A stretch of DNA of 64,000 bases, taken from positions 682,001 through 746,000 of the forward strand of contig NZ_JAVQHL010000001.1 in NCBI RefSeq assembly GCF_032670585.1. Reading direction: 5' to 3'. The notes beneath the pieces are model-generated. The model ran no database searches and was not told where the DNA came from. It saw nothing but the letters and a program-made list of their open reading frames with translations. How positions within the stretch are numbered: position 1 is the first letter of the stretch; every line of letters begins with the position of its first letter. Shown here one piece after another: positions 8,817 to 16,660 of the stretch. The stretch is from Ostreiculturibacter nitratireducens. Its GTDB lineage: Bacteria; Pseudomonadota; Alphaproteobacteria; Rhodobacterales; Rhodobacteraceae. The translations under genes and the position numbers were made by a program.

Positions 8817-10013
8817 ATGGCCTGGAAGACCCTCGACGACATCGACCTGAAGGGAAAGGTCGTGCTGACGCGCGTAGACATCAACGTGCCGGTCGAGGAC
8901 GGCCGTGTCACGGACGCAACGCGGATCGAGAAGATCGTGCCGACGGTCAAGGATATCCTCGCGCGTGGCGGCAAACCCGTGCTTCTCGCGCATTTCGGCC
9001 GGCCCAAGGGCAAGGTCGTGCCGGAGATGAGCCTGAAGATCACGCTGCCCGCGCTGGAAGCGGCGCTGGGCCGCACCGTGCGTTTCGCCGAAGACTGCAT
9101 CGGAGCCCCGGCGAAGAAGGCAGTGGCGGCGCTTGGCGAGGGTGAGGTGCTGCTGCTGGAGAACACGCGTTTCCAGCCGGGCGAAGAAAAGAACGATCCC
9201 GGCATGGCGGCGGCGCTGGCCGCGCTGGGCGATGTCTACGTGAACGATGCGTTTTCCGCAGCACACCGCGCGCATGCCTCGACCGAGGCGATCGCGCATC
9301 TGCTGCCTGCGGCCGCCGGTCGGCTGATGGAGGCCGAACTGAAAGCGCTTGAGCGCGCGCTCGGCAAACCGGAGCGGCCGGTCGTCGCCGTCGTCGGCGG
9401 TGCCAAGGTTTCGACCAAGCTCGACCTCCTCACGAACCTCGTCGAGAAGGTCGACTACCTCGTCATCGGCGGCGGCATGGCCAACACCTTCCTCCTCTCC
9501 AAGGGGATCGAGGTCGGCAAGTCGCTCGCGGAGCGCGACATGGCCGGAACCGCGGGAGAGATCTTCCGCAAATCGCTGGACGTGGGCTGCGAGATCGTGC
9601 TTCCGGACGATGCCGTTGTCGCGCGGGAATTCAAGGCGGGGGCGGAGTCGCAAGTGGTGCGCGCCGATGCCTGCCCCGATGACGCGATGATCCTCGATGC
9701 GGGACCGGAAGCGGTGAAACGCATCGTGGGCGTGTTCGAGGTCTGCAAGACCCTGATCTGGAATGGCCCTCTCGGCGCCTTCGAGATCGAACCCTTCGAC
9801 ACCGCGACCAACGCGGCGGCTGCGAAGGCGGCGGAACTGACCCGGGCGGGCAAGCTCGTTTCCGTGGCGGGCGGTGGCGACACGGTCGCTGCGCTGAACA
9901 AGGCAGGTGTCGCCAACGACTTCAGCTACATCTCGACGGCCGGCGGCGCCTTCCTCGAATGGATGGAAGGCAAGGAACTGCCCGGCGTGGCGGCCCTCGA
10001 CCAGGGCGCCTGA
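8817..10013 (+). CDS. pgk: Phosphoglycerate kinase
   Basis: Phosphoglycerate kinase interconverts 1,3-bisphosphoglycerate plus ADP with 3-phosphoglycerate plus ATP. The protein is 398 residues long. Visible motifs are VVLTRVDINVPVEDGRV (residues 14-30, substrate-binding RxDxNVP), LAHFGRPKG, ENTRFQPGEEKND, the VVGGAKVSTKL hinge and the C-terminal GGGDTVAALNKAG nucleotide loop. The start at 8817 is preceded by GGAAAGGA; an ATG further upstream adds a non-homologous extension. A strong terminator follows directly. Confidence 0.97.
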   Translation: MAWKTLDDIDLKGKVVLTRVDINVPVEDGRVTDATRIEKIVPTVKDILARGGKPVLLAHFGRPKGKVVPEMSLKITLPALEAALGRTVRFAEDCIGAPAKKAVAALGEGEVLLLENTRFQPGEEKNDPGMAAALAALGDVYVNDAFSAAHRAHASTEAIAHLLPAAAGRLMEAELKALERALGKPERPVVAVVGGAKVSTKLDLLTNLVEKVDYLVIGGGMANTFLLSKGIEVGKSLAERDMAGTAGEIFRKSLDVGCEIVLPDDAVVAREFKAGAESQVVRADACPDDAMILDAGPEAVKRIVGVFEVCKTLIWNGPLGAFEIEPFDTATNAAAAKAAELTRAGKLVSVAGGGDTVAALNKAGVANDFSYISTAGGAFLEWMEGKELPGVAALDQGA

Positions 10014-10018
10014 GGATC

Positions 10019-10040
10019 GGGGGCCTTCGGGCCCCCTTTT
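10019..10040 (+). terminator. Intrinsic terminator of pgk
   Basis: A 7-bp GC stem (GGGGGCC with GGCCCCC) closed by a stable UUCG tetraloop and followed by TTTT, six bases after the pgk stop. This is a textbook rho-independent terminator and separates pgk from the aldolase gene. Confidence 0.92.
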
Positions 10041-10151
10041 CGTTTCCGAAGCGAGGGCAATTCCCTGGCGATCAGTTGATTACCCATGAGGTGGCTGCGG
10101 CGAGGCTGCCGCAGCCGTCAGTATCCGATGGAATCTCGTTCAAGCGGCGAA

Positions 10152-10165
10152 TGTTAGCGCCACCA
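10152..10165. promoter_or_regulatory. LacI-type operator-like palindrome upstream of the aldolase gene
   Basis: TGTTAGCGCCACCA differs at two positions from a perfect TGTTAGCG-CTAACA style palindrome with a central CG. This is the usual shape of LacI-family operators and resembles, from memory, sites assigned to the carbon-metabolism regulator CceR of alphaproteobacteria. It sits about 65 bases upstream of the aldolase start, inside a 190-base gap that otherwise shows no gene. Confidence 0.4.
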
Positions 10166-10230
10166 TCGTTGCATGGACCCCGGTGCCCGACTATTCGGGT
10201 TTCATGACCGTGCCAAAGGAGTGAGCCAGC

Positions 10231-11160
10231 ATGCGTGCAACGAGGACCGTCCAGAAGATCCTTGCCAACTACGAGGGCGAGACGCCCGGCGTTAAGGCGA
10301 ACCTCTGCCGCATGCTCATGGAAGGCAAGCTCGGCGGCACCGGCAAGATGATCATACTCCCCGTCGACCAGGGCTTCGAGCATGGCCCCGCGCGGAGCTT
10401 CGCGGCCAACCCGGCGGGTTACGACCCCCATTACCATTACCAGCTGGCAATCGATGCGGGGCTCAATGCCTATGCCGCGCCGCTGGGCATGCTGGAGGCC
10501 GGCGCCGACACCTATGCCGGCCAGATCCCGACGATCCTGAAGGCCAACAGCGCAAATTCGCTGATGTCGGACACGGCCGGGAAGAACCAGGCGGTGACCG
10601 CGAGCGTGGCGGATGCGCTGCGCCTCGGCTGCTCGGCGATCGGCTTCACGATCTACCCAGGCTCGGACATGGCGCTCGACATGTTCGAAGAGATCCGGGA
10701 GATGCGCGAGGAAGCGGCGGCGGTCGGGATCCCGACGGTGATCTGGTCCTACCCGCGCGGCGAAGCGATTTCGAAGGACGGCGAAACGGCGATTGACATC
10801 GCTGCCTATGCCGCACAGATCGCGGCGCTTCTGGGCGCCCATATCATCAAGATCAAGCTGTCGACCGATCACCTCGAACTGCCCGAGGCCAAGAAGGTCT
10901 ACGAAAAGGAAAACATCGACATCTCCACTCAGGCAGCGCGGGTGGCGCACTGCATGCAGGCCGCCTTCAACGGCCGGCGGATCGTCGTCTTCTCGGGCGG
11001 CGCGAAGAAGGGTGCCGACAGCGTCTATGACGATGCCCGCGCGATCCGCGACGGCGGTGGCAACGGCTCCATCATCGGGCGCAACTCGTTCCAGCGGCCG
11101 CGCGAGGAAGCTCTCGCGATGCTGGGCAAGCTCGTGGACATCTACCGCGGCAAGGCCTGA
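10231..11160 (+). CDS. fbaB: Class I fructose-bisphosphate aldolase (DhnA/FbaB type)
   Basis: A 309-residue TIM-barrel Schiff-base aldolase of the DhnA family, which cleaves fructose-1,6-bisphosphate to dihydroxyacetone phosphate and glyceraldehyde-3-phosphate, or runs in reverse. Characteristic blocks are MIILPVDQGFEHGP near residue 42, AIGFTIYPGS, VIWSYPRGE, AHIIKIKLSTDH with the candidate Schiff-base lysines, and FSGGAKKGADSV. Start and Shine-Dalgarno (AAAGGAG) agree. It follows pgk but has its own leader with an operator-like palindrome, so it is probably a separate transcript. Confidence 0.93.
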   Translation: MRATRTVQKILANYEGETPGVKANLCRMLMEGKLGGTGKMIILPVDQGFEHGPARSFAANPAGYDPHYHYQLAIDAGLNAYAAPLGMLEAGADTYAGQIPTILKANSANSLMSDTAGKNQAVTASVADALRLGCSAIGFTIYPGSDMALDMFEEIREMREEAAAVGIPTVIWSYPRGEAISKDGETAIDIAAYAAQIAALLGAHIIKIKLSTDHLELPEAKKVYEKENIDISTQAARVAHCMQAAFNGRRIVVFSGGAKKGADSVYDDARAIRDGGGNGSIIGRNSFQRPREEALAMLGKLVDIYRGKA

Positions 11161-11184
11161 GACCCAGGCGACGATCAGACATCG

Positions 11185-11209
11185 GGGAATTCCCAACAAG
11201 GGGATTCCC
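11185..11209 (+). terminator. Hairpin after the aldolase gene
   Basis: GGGAATTCCC-AACAA-GGGGATTCCC can fold into a 10-bp stem with one U-G wobble. It lies 25 bases after the aldolase stop and is followed by TTCG, so the T-tract is poor. It may end the aldolase transcript or protect its 3' end. A second inverted repeat (GCGAATC-N11-GATTCGC) follows before ftsB. Confidence 0.45.
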
Positions 11210-11274
11210 TTCGCGAATCGTCTGTGGCATGATTCGCCCGATCCGCCCATGAGAGGCGGACGGACGAGGCAGAG

Positions 11275-11577
11275 ATGAGCGAAACCCGCACCACCCCAAC
11301 CTTGGGAACATTCGTGTTTTTCGCCCTGGCGATCCTCTTCGGCGGGTACTTCACGTTTGCTGCCGTACAGGGTGACTACGGCGTCTTTCGCCGCGTCCAG
11401 ATCGACGCCGAGGCGAAGGCGCTCAAGACCGAGCGGGACCGGCTTGCGGCTGAGGTCGCAAGAATGGAAAACCTCACGCTGCGCCTGTCGGACACCTATC
11501 TCGACCTCGATCTTCTGGACGAGCAGGCGCGGGACGTCCTCGGCGTCATCCGCGCCGACGAGATCGTCATCCGCTGA
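11275..11577 (+). CDS. ftsB: FtsB/DivIC-family septum formation initiator
   Basis: A 100-residue single-pass membrane protein of the divisome. A short N-terminal cytoplasmic tail is followed by a membrane helix (about residues 11-31) and a periplasmic coiled coil (about 40-75, rich in Lys, Glu, Leu and Arg heptads), ending in a conserved LDEQARDVLGVI segment. FtsB bridges FtsL and FtsQ in cell division. The order enolase or aldolase, ftsB, pdhA is common in alphaproteobacteria. It is preceded by GAGGCAGAG as ribosome-binding site. Confidence 0.88.
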   Translation: MSETRTTPTLGTFVFFALAILFGGYFTFAAVQGDYGVFRRVQIDAEAKALKTERDRLAAEVARMENLTLRLSDTYLDLDLLDEQARDVLGVIRADEIVIR

Positions 11578-11608
11578 CCGCCTGCCTTCAGCTGAGACGC
11601 CGACAAGC

Positions 11609-11624
11609 CCCGAACCGGTTCGGG
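11609..11624. promoter_or_regulatory. 16-bp perfect palindrome after ftsB
   Basis: CCCGAACCGGTTCGGG is a perfect 16-bp palindrome located 32 bases after the ftsB stop and about 100 bases before pdhA. With no loop it is a better protein-binding site than a hairpin, although an RNA hairpin with a 4-nt loop followed by T-rich sequence could also terminate ftsB. Confidence 0.4.
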
Positions 11625-11676
11625 TCAATTTCCCGCGATTTTTCGGCTACCGTTGAGAGGCAGAATGCGTTATATG

Positions 11677-11696
11677 ATAGTTTAACGTTGAACTAT
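11677..11696. promoter_or_regulatory. 20-bp near-perfect palindrome upstream of pdhA
   Basis: ATAGTTTAACGTTGAACTAT is symmetric except for one base pair. It lies 26 bases upstream of the pdhA ATG, overlapping a TATGAT sequence that could be a -10 element. The position and symmetry suggest an operator for a dimeric repressor controlling the pdh operon. The regulator is unknown. Confidence 0.5.
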
Positions 11697-11722
11697 TTTC
11701 CAGCGCACGGAGGGTCGCGGAC

Positions 11723-12712
11723 ATGGCCGCACGAAAAGCCCAAGCCAAATCAAATACTTCCGGAGAAGAACTGCTCGAGTATTACCGCGAAATGCTGCTG
11801 ATCCGGCGATTCGAGGAAAAGGCGGGGCAGCTCTACGGCATGGGGCTGATCGGCGGGTTCTGCCACCTTTACATCGGGCAGGAAGCCGTCGTCGTGGGCC
11901 TCGAAGCCGCGGCCGAAGAGGGCGACAAACGCATCACCTCCTACCGCGACCACGGCCACATGCTGGCCTGCGGGATGGACCCGAAGGGCGTGATGGCGGA
12001 GCTTACCGGCCGCGAGGGCGGCTATTCGAAGGGCAAGGGCGGCTCGATGCACATGTTCTCGAAGGACCGCCACTTCTATGGCGGCCACGGCATCGTCGGC
12101 GCGCAGGTGCCGCTGGGCGCTGGTCTGGCGTTCGCTGACAAGTACAAGGGCAACGGGCGCGTGACCTTCACGTATTTCGGCGATGGCGCGGCGAACCAGG
12201 GCCAGGTCTACGAGACCTACAACATGGCCCAGCTGTGGAACCTGCCCGTGATCTTCGTGATCGAGAACAACCAGTACGCGATGGGCACGAGCGTCAAGCG
12301 ATCGACGAAGAGCCCGAGCCTTTGGGAACGAGGCGCCGCCTATGGCATCAAGGGCGAGGCCGTCGACGGAATGGACGTTCTGGCCGTCAAGGCGGCCGGC
12401 GAGCGCGCCGTCGCGGCCTGCCGGGCGGGCGACGGGCCCTACATCCTCGAAGTGATGACCTACCGCTATCGGGGCCATTCGATGTCTGACCCAGCGAAGT
12501 ACCGCACGCGGGAGGAAGTGCAGAAGATCCGCGAGGAACGTGACGCGATCGAGCATGTGCGCGACCTTCTGCTTCAGGGCAAGCATGCCACCGACGAGGA
12601 CCTCAAGGCGATCGACAAGGAGATCAAGGCGATCGTGAACGAGGCGGCGGAATTCTCGAAGGAAAGCCCGGAGCCGGATCTGTCCGAGCTCTGGACGGAT
12701 ATCTACGCGTAA
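11723..12712 (+). CDS. pdhA: Pyruvate dehydrogenase E1 component, alpha subunit
   Basis: The alpha subunit of the heterotetrameric E1 enzyme, which decarboxylates pyruvate with thiamine diphosphate and passes the acetyl group to E2. The 329-residue length is normal. The TPP/Mg motif begins at GDGAANQGQVYETYN and ends near IENNQYAMGT; the YRYRGHSMSDP phosphorylation-loop-like segment is also present. It is the first gene of pdhA-pdhB-pdhC, with 12 and 10 bases between genes, so the three are one operon. Confidence 0.97.
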   Translation: MAARKAQAKSNTSGEELLEYYREMLLIRRFEEKAGQLYGMGLIGGFCHLYIGQEAVVVGLEAAAEEGDKRITSYRDHGHMLACGMDPKGVMAELTGREGGYSKGKGGSMHMFSKDRHFYGGHGIVGAQVPLGAGLAFADKYKGNGRVTFTYFGDGAANQGQVYETYNMAQLWNLPVIFVIENNQYAMGTSVKRSTKSPSLWERGAAYGIKGEAVDGMDVLAVKAAGERAVAACRAGDGPYILEVMTYRYRGHSMSDPAKYRTREEVQKIREERDAIEHVRDLLLQGKHATDEDLKAIDKEIKAIVNEAAEFSKESPEPDLSELWTDIYA

Positions 12713-12724
12713 GGGGGACGAGGG

Positions 12725-14098
12725 ATGGCTACCGAAATTCTTATGCCCGCGCTGTCGCCCACGATGGAGGAAGGCACGCTTGCGAAATGGCTGGTGAAGG
12801 AGGGCGACGCCGTCACCTCCGGACAGATCATCGCGGAGATCGAAACCGACAAGGCGACGATGGAGTTCGAAGCGGTCGATGAAGGGATCGTTGGCAAGAT
12901 CCTCGTTTCGCAGGGTACCGAAGGGGTGAAGGTGAACACGCCCATCGCAGTTCTGGTGGAAGAAGGCGAAAGCGTCGAGGCGGCGACCGCTCCGAAGGCC
13001 GAGGCGGCGCCCGCCGCGCCCAAGGCAGAGGCCCCTGCCCCTGCCCCGGCCGCCGCGACGGCCGCTCCGGCGGCGCCGGCGCCCGACACTTCGCCCGACT
13101 GGCCCGCGGGCACGGAGATGAAGACCATGACGGTCCGCGAGGCGCTGCGCGAGGCGATGGCCGAGGAGATGAAGCGCGACGAGGACGTCTACCTCATGGG
13201 CGAGGAAGTCGGCGAGTACCAGGGCGCCTACAAGATCAGCCAGGGGCTTCTCGACGAGTTCGGCGCCCAGCGCGTGATCGATACCCCGATCACCGAGCAC
13301 GGCTTCGCCGGGATCGCGGTCGGCTCGGCCTTCGGCGGGCTGAAGCCGATCGTCGAATTCATGACCTTCAACTTCGCCATGCAGGCGATAGACCACATAA
13401 TCAACTCGGCAGCCAAGACGCTCTACATGTCCGGCGGCCAGATGGGATGTCCGATCGTGTTCCGCGGACCGAACGGCGCAGCCGCGCGGGTTGCAGCACA
13501 GCACAGCCAGGACTATGCGGCCTGGTATTCTCAGGTCCCGGGCCTGAAGGTCGTCCAACCCTATTCGGCGGCCGACGCCAAGGGCCTTCTCAAGACCGCG
13601 ATCCGTGACCCCAACCCGGTGATCTTCCTCGAAAACGAGATCCTGTATGGACGGAGCTTCGAGGTTCCCGTGCTGGACGACTTCACCATTCCCTTCGGCA
13701 AGGCGAAGATCTGGCGCGAGGGAACCGACGTTACGATCGTCAGCTTCGGCATCGGCATGAGCCACGCGCTGGAGGCCGCGGACAAGCTCGCGGCTGAGGG
13801 TATCAGCGCGGAGGTCATCGACCTTCGGACGCTGCGGCCCATCGACTATGACACGGTCCTTGCGTCGGTGATGAAGACGAACCGCTGCGTGACGGTCGAG
13901 GAAGGCTGGCCGGTGGGTTCCATCGGCAACCACCTGTCGGCGGTCATCATGGAGCGCGCCTTCGACTATCTCGACGCGCCCGTGATCAACTGCGCCGGCA
14001 AGGACGTTCCGATGCCCTATGCGGCGAACCTGGAAAAGCTGGCGCTTGTGACCTCGGATGAGGTCGTGGCGGCGGTGAAAAAAGTCACCTACCGGTAA
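12725..14098 (+). CDS. pdhB: Pyruvate dehydrogenase E1 component, beta subunit with lipoyl domain
   Basis: A 457-residue E1 beta subunit that carries an extra N-terminal lipoyl domain (residues 1-80, lipoyl-lysine in ETDKATME), then an Ala/Pro-rich linker (about 88-125), then the transketolase-like beta domain from MTVREALREAM to the end. The lipoylated beta subunit is typical of many alphaproteobacteria. The lipoyl domain is almost identical to that of pdhC downstream, at both protein and DNA level, consistent with intragenic duplication or gene conversion. Confidence 0.97.
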   Translation: MATEILMPALSPTMEEGTLAKWLVKEGDAVTSGQIIAEIETDKATMEFEAVDEGIVGKILVSQGTEGVKVNTPIAVLVEEGESVEAATAPKAEAAPAAPKAEAPAPAPAAATAAPAAPAPDTSPDWPAGTEMKTMTVREALREAMAEEMKRDEDVYLMGEEVGEYQGAYKISQGLLDEFGAQRVIDTPITEHGFAGIAVGSAFGGLKPIVEFMTFNFAMQAIDHIINSAAKTLYMSGGQMGCPIVFRGPNGAAARVAAQHSQDYAAWYSQVPGLKVVQPYSAADAKGLLKTAIRDPNPVIFLENEILYGRSFEVPVLDDFTIPFGKAKIWREGTDVTIVSFGIGMSHALEAADKLAAEGISAEVIDLRTLRPIDYDTVLASVMKTNRCVTVEEGWPVGSIGNHLSAVIMERAFDYLDAPVINCAGKDVPMPYAANLEKLALVTSDEVVAAVKKVTYR

Positions 14099-14108
14099 GG
14101 AGGGAAAG

Positions 14109-15401
14109 ATGGCGACCGAAATTCTCATGCCCGCGCTTTCCCCCACGATGGAGGAAGGCACGCTTGCTAAGTGGCTGGTTAAGGAGGGCGATTCCGTGTC
14201 CTCCGGTGACATCATTGCCGAGATCGAGACCGACAAGGCGACGATGGAGTTCGAGGCGGTCGACGAGGGCATCGTCGGCAAGATCCTGATCGAGGCAGGG
14301 ACCGAAGGGGTGAAGGTCAACACCCCGATCGCAATCCTTGTCGAGGAAGGAGAAAGCGTGGAGGCCGCAGCCGCAAAGCCTGCGCCAAAGGCTGACGCCG
14401 CAGCTGCGGCGGCTCCCGCACCGTCCGAGGCCCCGGCGATTGCACCGGCGACCGCTGCCCCGGCGGCACCGAGGGTCGAAGGATCTCGGATATTCGCCTC
14501 GCCCCTTGCCCGCCGCATAGCCGCTGAGAAGGGCCTCGACCTTGCATCGCTGAAAGGGTCCGGTCCGCATGGCCGGATCGTGAAGGCCGACGTCGAGGCT
14601 GCCACGGCGCCCCCCAAGCCTGCCGCCCCGGCCGCTGCCGCTGCCGCCCCTGCGCCCGCTGCCCCAGCACCGGTCAGCGCCAGCGCGGTCGCAAAACTCT
14701 ACGAGGGCCGCGAATACGAGGAAGTTACGCTCGACGGGATGCGCAAGACGATCGCGGCACGGCTGACCGAGGCCAAGCAGACCATTCCGCATTTCTACCT
14801 GCGTCGCGAAGTTCGGCTGGACGCACTGCTTGCGTTCCGGTCGGAACTGAACGCCAAACTTGAGGCACGGGGGGTGAAGCTGTCGGTCAACGACTTCATC
14901 ATCAAGGCCTGCGCGTTGGCTCTCCAGGCCGTTCCGGACGCCAATGCCGTCTGGGCCGGCGACCGGATCCTGAAGCTTAAGCCCTCCGACGTGGCGGTTG
15001 CCGTCGCAATCGATGGAGGGCTGTTCACGCCGGTTCTGAAGGACGCGGAGAAAAAGTCGCTCTCGGCCCTTTCGGCTGAGATGAAGGACCTCGCCGCGCG
15101 GGCGCGGTCAAGGAAACTCGCGCCGCACGAGTATCAGGGCGGAAGCTTCGCAATCTCGAACCTTGGCATGTTCGGCATCGAGAACTTCGACGCGGTCATC
15201 AACCCGCCGCACGGCGGGATTCTTGCCGTCGGCGCCGGCCTCAGGAAACCGATTGTGAACGATGAGGGCGAGATCGAGGTCGCGACGATGATGTCGATGA
15301 CACTTTCGGTCGATCACCGGGTGATCGACGGCGCGCTCGGCGCGGACCTGCTGAAGGCGATCGTAGACAATCTCGAAAATCCGATCGCGATGCTGGCCTG
15401 A
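14109..15401 (+). CDS. pdhC: Dihydrolipoamide acetyltransferase (PDH E2)
   Basis: The 430-residue E2 core subunit that transfers acetyl groups from lipoyl arms to CoA. Order of domains: lipoyl domain (1-80), Ala/Pro linker, peripheral-subunit-binding domain (about 124-160, FASPLARRIAAEKGLDL), a second linker, then the catalytic domain. The C-terminal DHRVIDGALGADLL segment carries the conserved DHRxxDG active-site motif. It is the last gene of the pdh operon; E3 (lpdA) is not in the adjacent sequence. A GC palindrome follows as transcript end. Confidence 0.97.
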   Translation: MATEILMPALSPTMEEGTLAKWLVKEGDSVSSGDIIAEIETDKATMEFEAVDEGIVGKILIEAGTEGVKVNTPIAILVEEGESVEAAAAKPAPKADAAAAAAPAPSEAPAIAPATAAPAAPRVEGSRIFASPLARRIAAEKGLDLASLKGSGPHGRIVKADVEAATAPPKPAAPAAAAAAPAPAAPAPVSASAVAKLYEGREYEEVTLDGMRKTIAARLTEAKQTIPHFYLRREVRLDALLAFRSELNAKLEARGVKLSVNDFIIKACALALQAVPDANAVWAGDRILKLKPSDVAVAVAIDGGLFTPVLKDAEKKSLSALSAEMKDLAARARSRKLAPHEYQGGSFAISNLGMFGIENFDAVINPPHGGILAVGAGLRKPIVNDEGEIEVATMMSMTLSVDHRVIDGALGADLLKAIVDNLENPIAMLA

Positions 15402-15427
15402 ACGAAACGAAGCCAGGAAACGAATGT

Positions 15428-15447
15428 GCCCGGGCAATTGCCCGGGC
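15428..15447. terminator. Bidirectional terminator between pdhC and cysE
   Basis: GCCCGGGCAATTGCCCGGGC is a perfect 20-bp palindrome followed on the plus strand by CTTTCTGTTTC. It lies between the convergent pdhC and cysE genes, so it can end transcription from both sides. Confidence 0.75.
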
Positions 15448-15466
15448 CTTTCTGTTTCAGGGTCTG

Positions 15467-16273
15467 TTAATCTTCGCGGAGTATCTGGTCCATCGTGACT
15501 GCCGGCTGCGGGCATCCCGCATCTCCGACGATGCGCGCGGGGACGCCGGCCACGGTCTTGCAGCATGGCACGTCATGGAGCACGACCGATCCTGCTGCGA
15601 TGCGTGAGTTTGCCCCGATCTTGATGTTGCCAAGGACCTTGGCCCCGGCCCCAATCAACACGCCGTCGCCGATCTTGGGATGACGGTCCTCTTCTTCCTT
15701 GCCCGTGCCACCCAGCGTGACCGAATGAAGCATGGAGACGTTGTCCCCAACGACCGCAGTCTCCCCGATCACAATGGAGTGCGCGTGGTCGATCATGACG
15801 CCCTTGCCGATGCGCGCAGCAGGGTGGATGTCGACCCCGAACACCTCCGAACAACGCATCTGAACGAAATAGGCCATGTCGAGCCGGCCCTTCATCCAAA
15901 GCCAGTGCGCAATGCGATAGGCTGCAACGGCCTGGAACCCCTTGAAGAACAGGATTGGCTGAAGGAACCGATGGCAAGCAGGGTCACGGTCGAAAACGGC
16001 GACCAGATCGGCCCGGCCAGCCTGCCCCAGCGAAGGGTCATCCGCGTGAGCCTCATCGGCGATTTCACGCAGTATCTGCTCGCTCATCTCGCCGGATGCG
16101 AGTTTCAGCGAGAATCGGTATGCCAGCGCCCGCTCGAGCGTGGGATGGTGCAGGAGGCTCGAATGGACCAGGCCGCCAAGAAGCGGCTCATCGCGAACAG
16201 CAGCCTCAGCTTCGTCGCAGATTCGGGACCATACCGGGTCCAGTTTCGCCACTTTGCGTTTTGTTTCAGCCAT
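15467..16273 (-). CDS. cysE: Serine O-acetyltransferase
   Basis: CysE acetylates serine with acetyl-CoA as the first step of cysteine synthesis. The 268-residue protein has an N-terminal helical domain and a C-terminal left-handed beta helix of hexapeptide repeats (about 145-250). Residues D148, H163 and H198 correspond to the catalytic and substrate residues of the family. It lies directly downstream of the GTA cluster in the same direction, and cysE is a well-known 3' neighbour of GTA clusters in Rhodobacterales. A TATAAA element about 30 bases upstream suggests its own promoter. Confidence 0.96.
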   Translation of the reverse strand: MAETKRKVAKLDPVWSRICDEAEAAVRDEPLLGGLVHSSLLHHPTLERALAYRFSLKLASGEMSEQILREIADEAHADDPSLGQAGRADLVAVFDRDPACHRFLQPILFFKGFQAVAAYRIAHWLWMKGRLDMAYFVQMRCSEVFGVDIHPAARIGKGVMIDHAHSIVIGETAVVGDNVSMLHSVTLGGTGKEEEDRHPKIGDGVLIGAGAKVLGNIKIGANSRIAAGSVVLHDVPCCKTVAGVPARIVGDAGCPQPAVTMDQILRED

Positions 16274-16324
16274 CGCGCGTTCCTCCGGTCTTCCGTTCCA
16301 TTTATACTAAATAGGATGGCGCGG

Positions 16325-16657
16325 TCATCGGGAAAGGCGGGAAGATCGCGATTTCGTGCGGCGGCGCGACGTATGGGCGCGGGACCGGGCAATCAGTTCC
16401 GAGATCACAATGGCAATGCATTGGAGATAGTCGGGATCTTTCAGCCCGGGATCTGGGGGGAACGCGGCCATGCGCGCCACCGACATTAGACTTCCGTTCC
16501 CCCAGAACGGGTGCACTCGCCCCATCCGCTTGCGGTACAGGTCGGCAACCTGCGCCATGGCAAACATCGACCGGAGCCCCTGGGCCCGGTCCGGCTCCGG
16601 CAGCGCGAGAAGAACCCGCGCGGCAGCGGTTACATCCGACTGCAGGACAGGCCGCAT
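16325..16657 (-). CDS. Small conserved protein between GTA and cysE (DUF7742-like)
   Basis: A 110-residue protein of unknown function. It is helix-rich, with a MAQVADLYRKRMGRVHPFWGNGSLMSVA central block and a very basic, Arg/Ser-rich tail (residues 91-110). I recognise it as the small protein commonly found between the GTA tail genes and cysE in Rhodobacterales. Its start lies 3 bases after the DUF2793 gene stop, so it is transcribed with the end of the GTA operon. No catalytic motif is visible; whether it is a GTA component is unknown. Confidence 0.65.
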   Translation of the reverse strand: MRPVLQSDVTAAARVLLALPEPDRAQGLRSMFAMAQVADLYRKRMGRVHPFWGNGSLMSVARMAAFPPDPGLKDPDYLQCIAIVISELIARSRAHTSRRRTKSRSSRLSR

Positions 16658-16660
16658 GGC

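Noticed and set aside
11750..14617. A 955-residue minus-strand frame opposite the pdh genes
   Set aside because: Antisense to clear pdhA, pdhB and pdhC coding; low-complexity translation, no recognisable domain.
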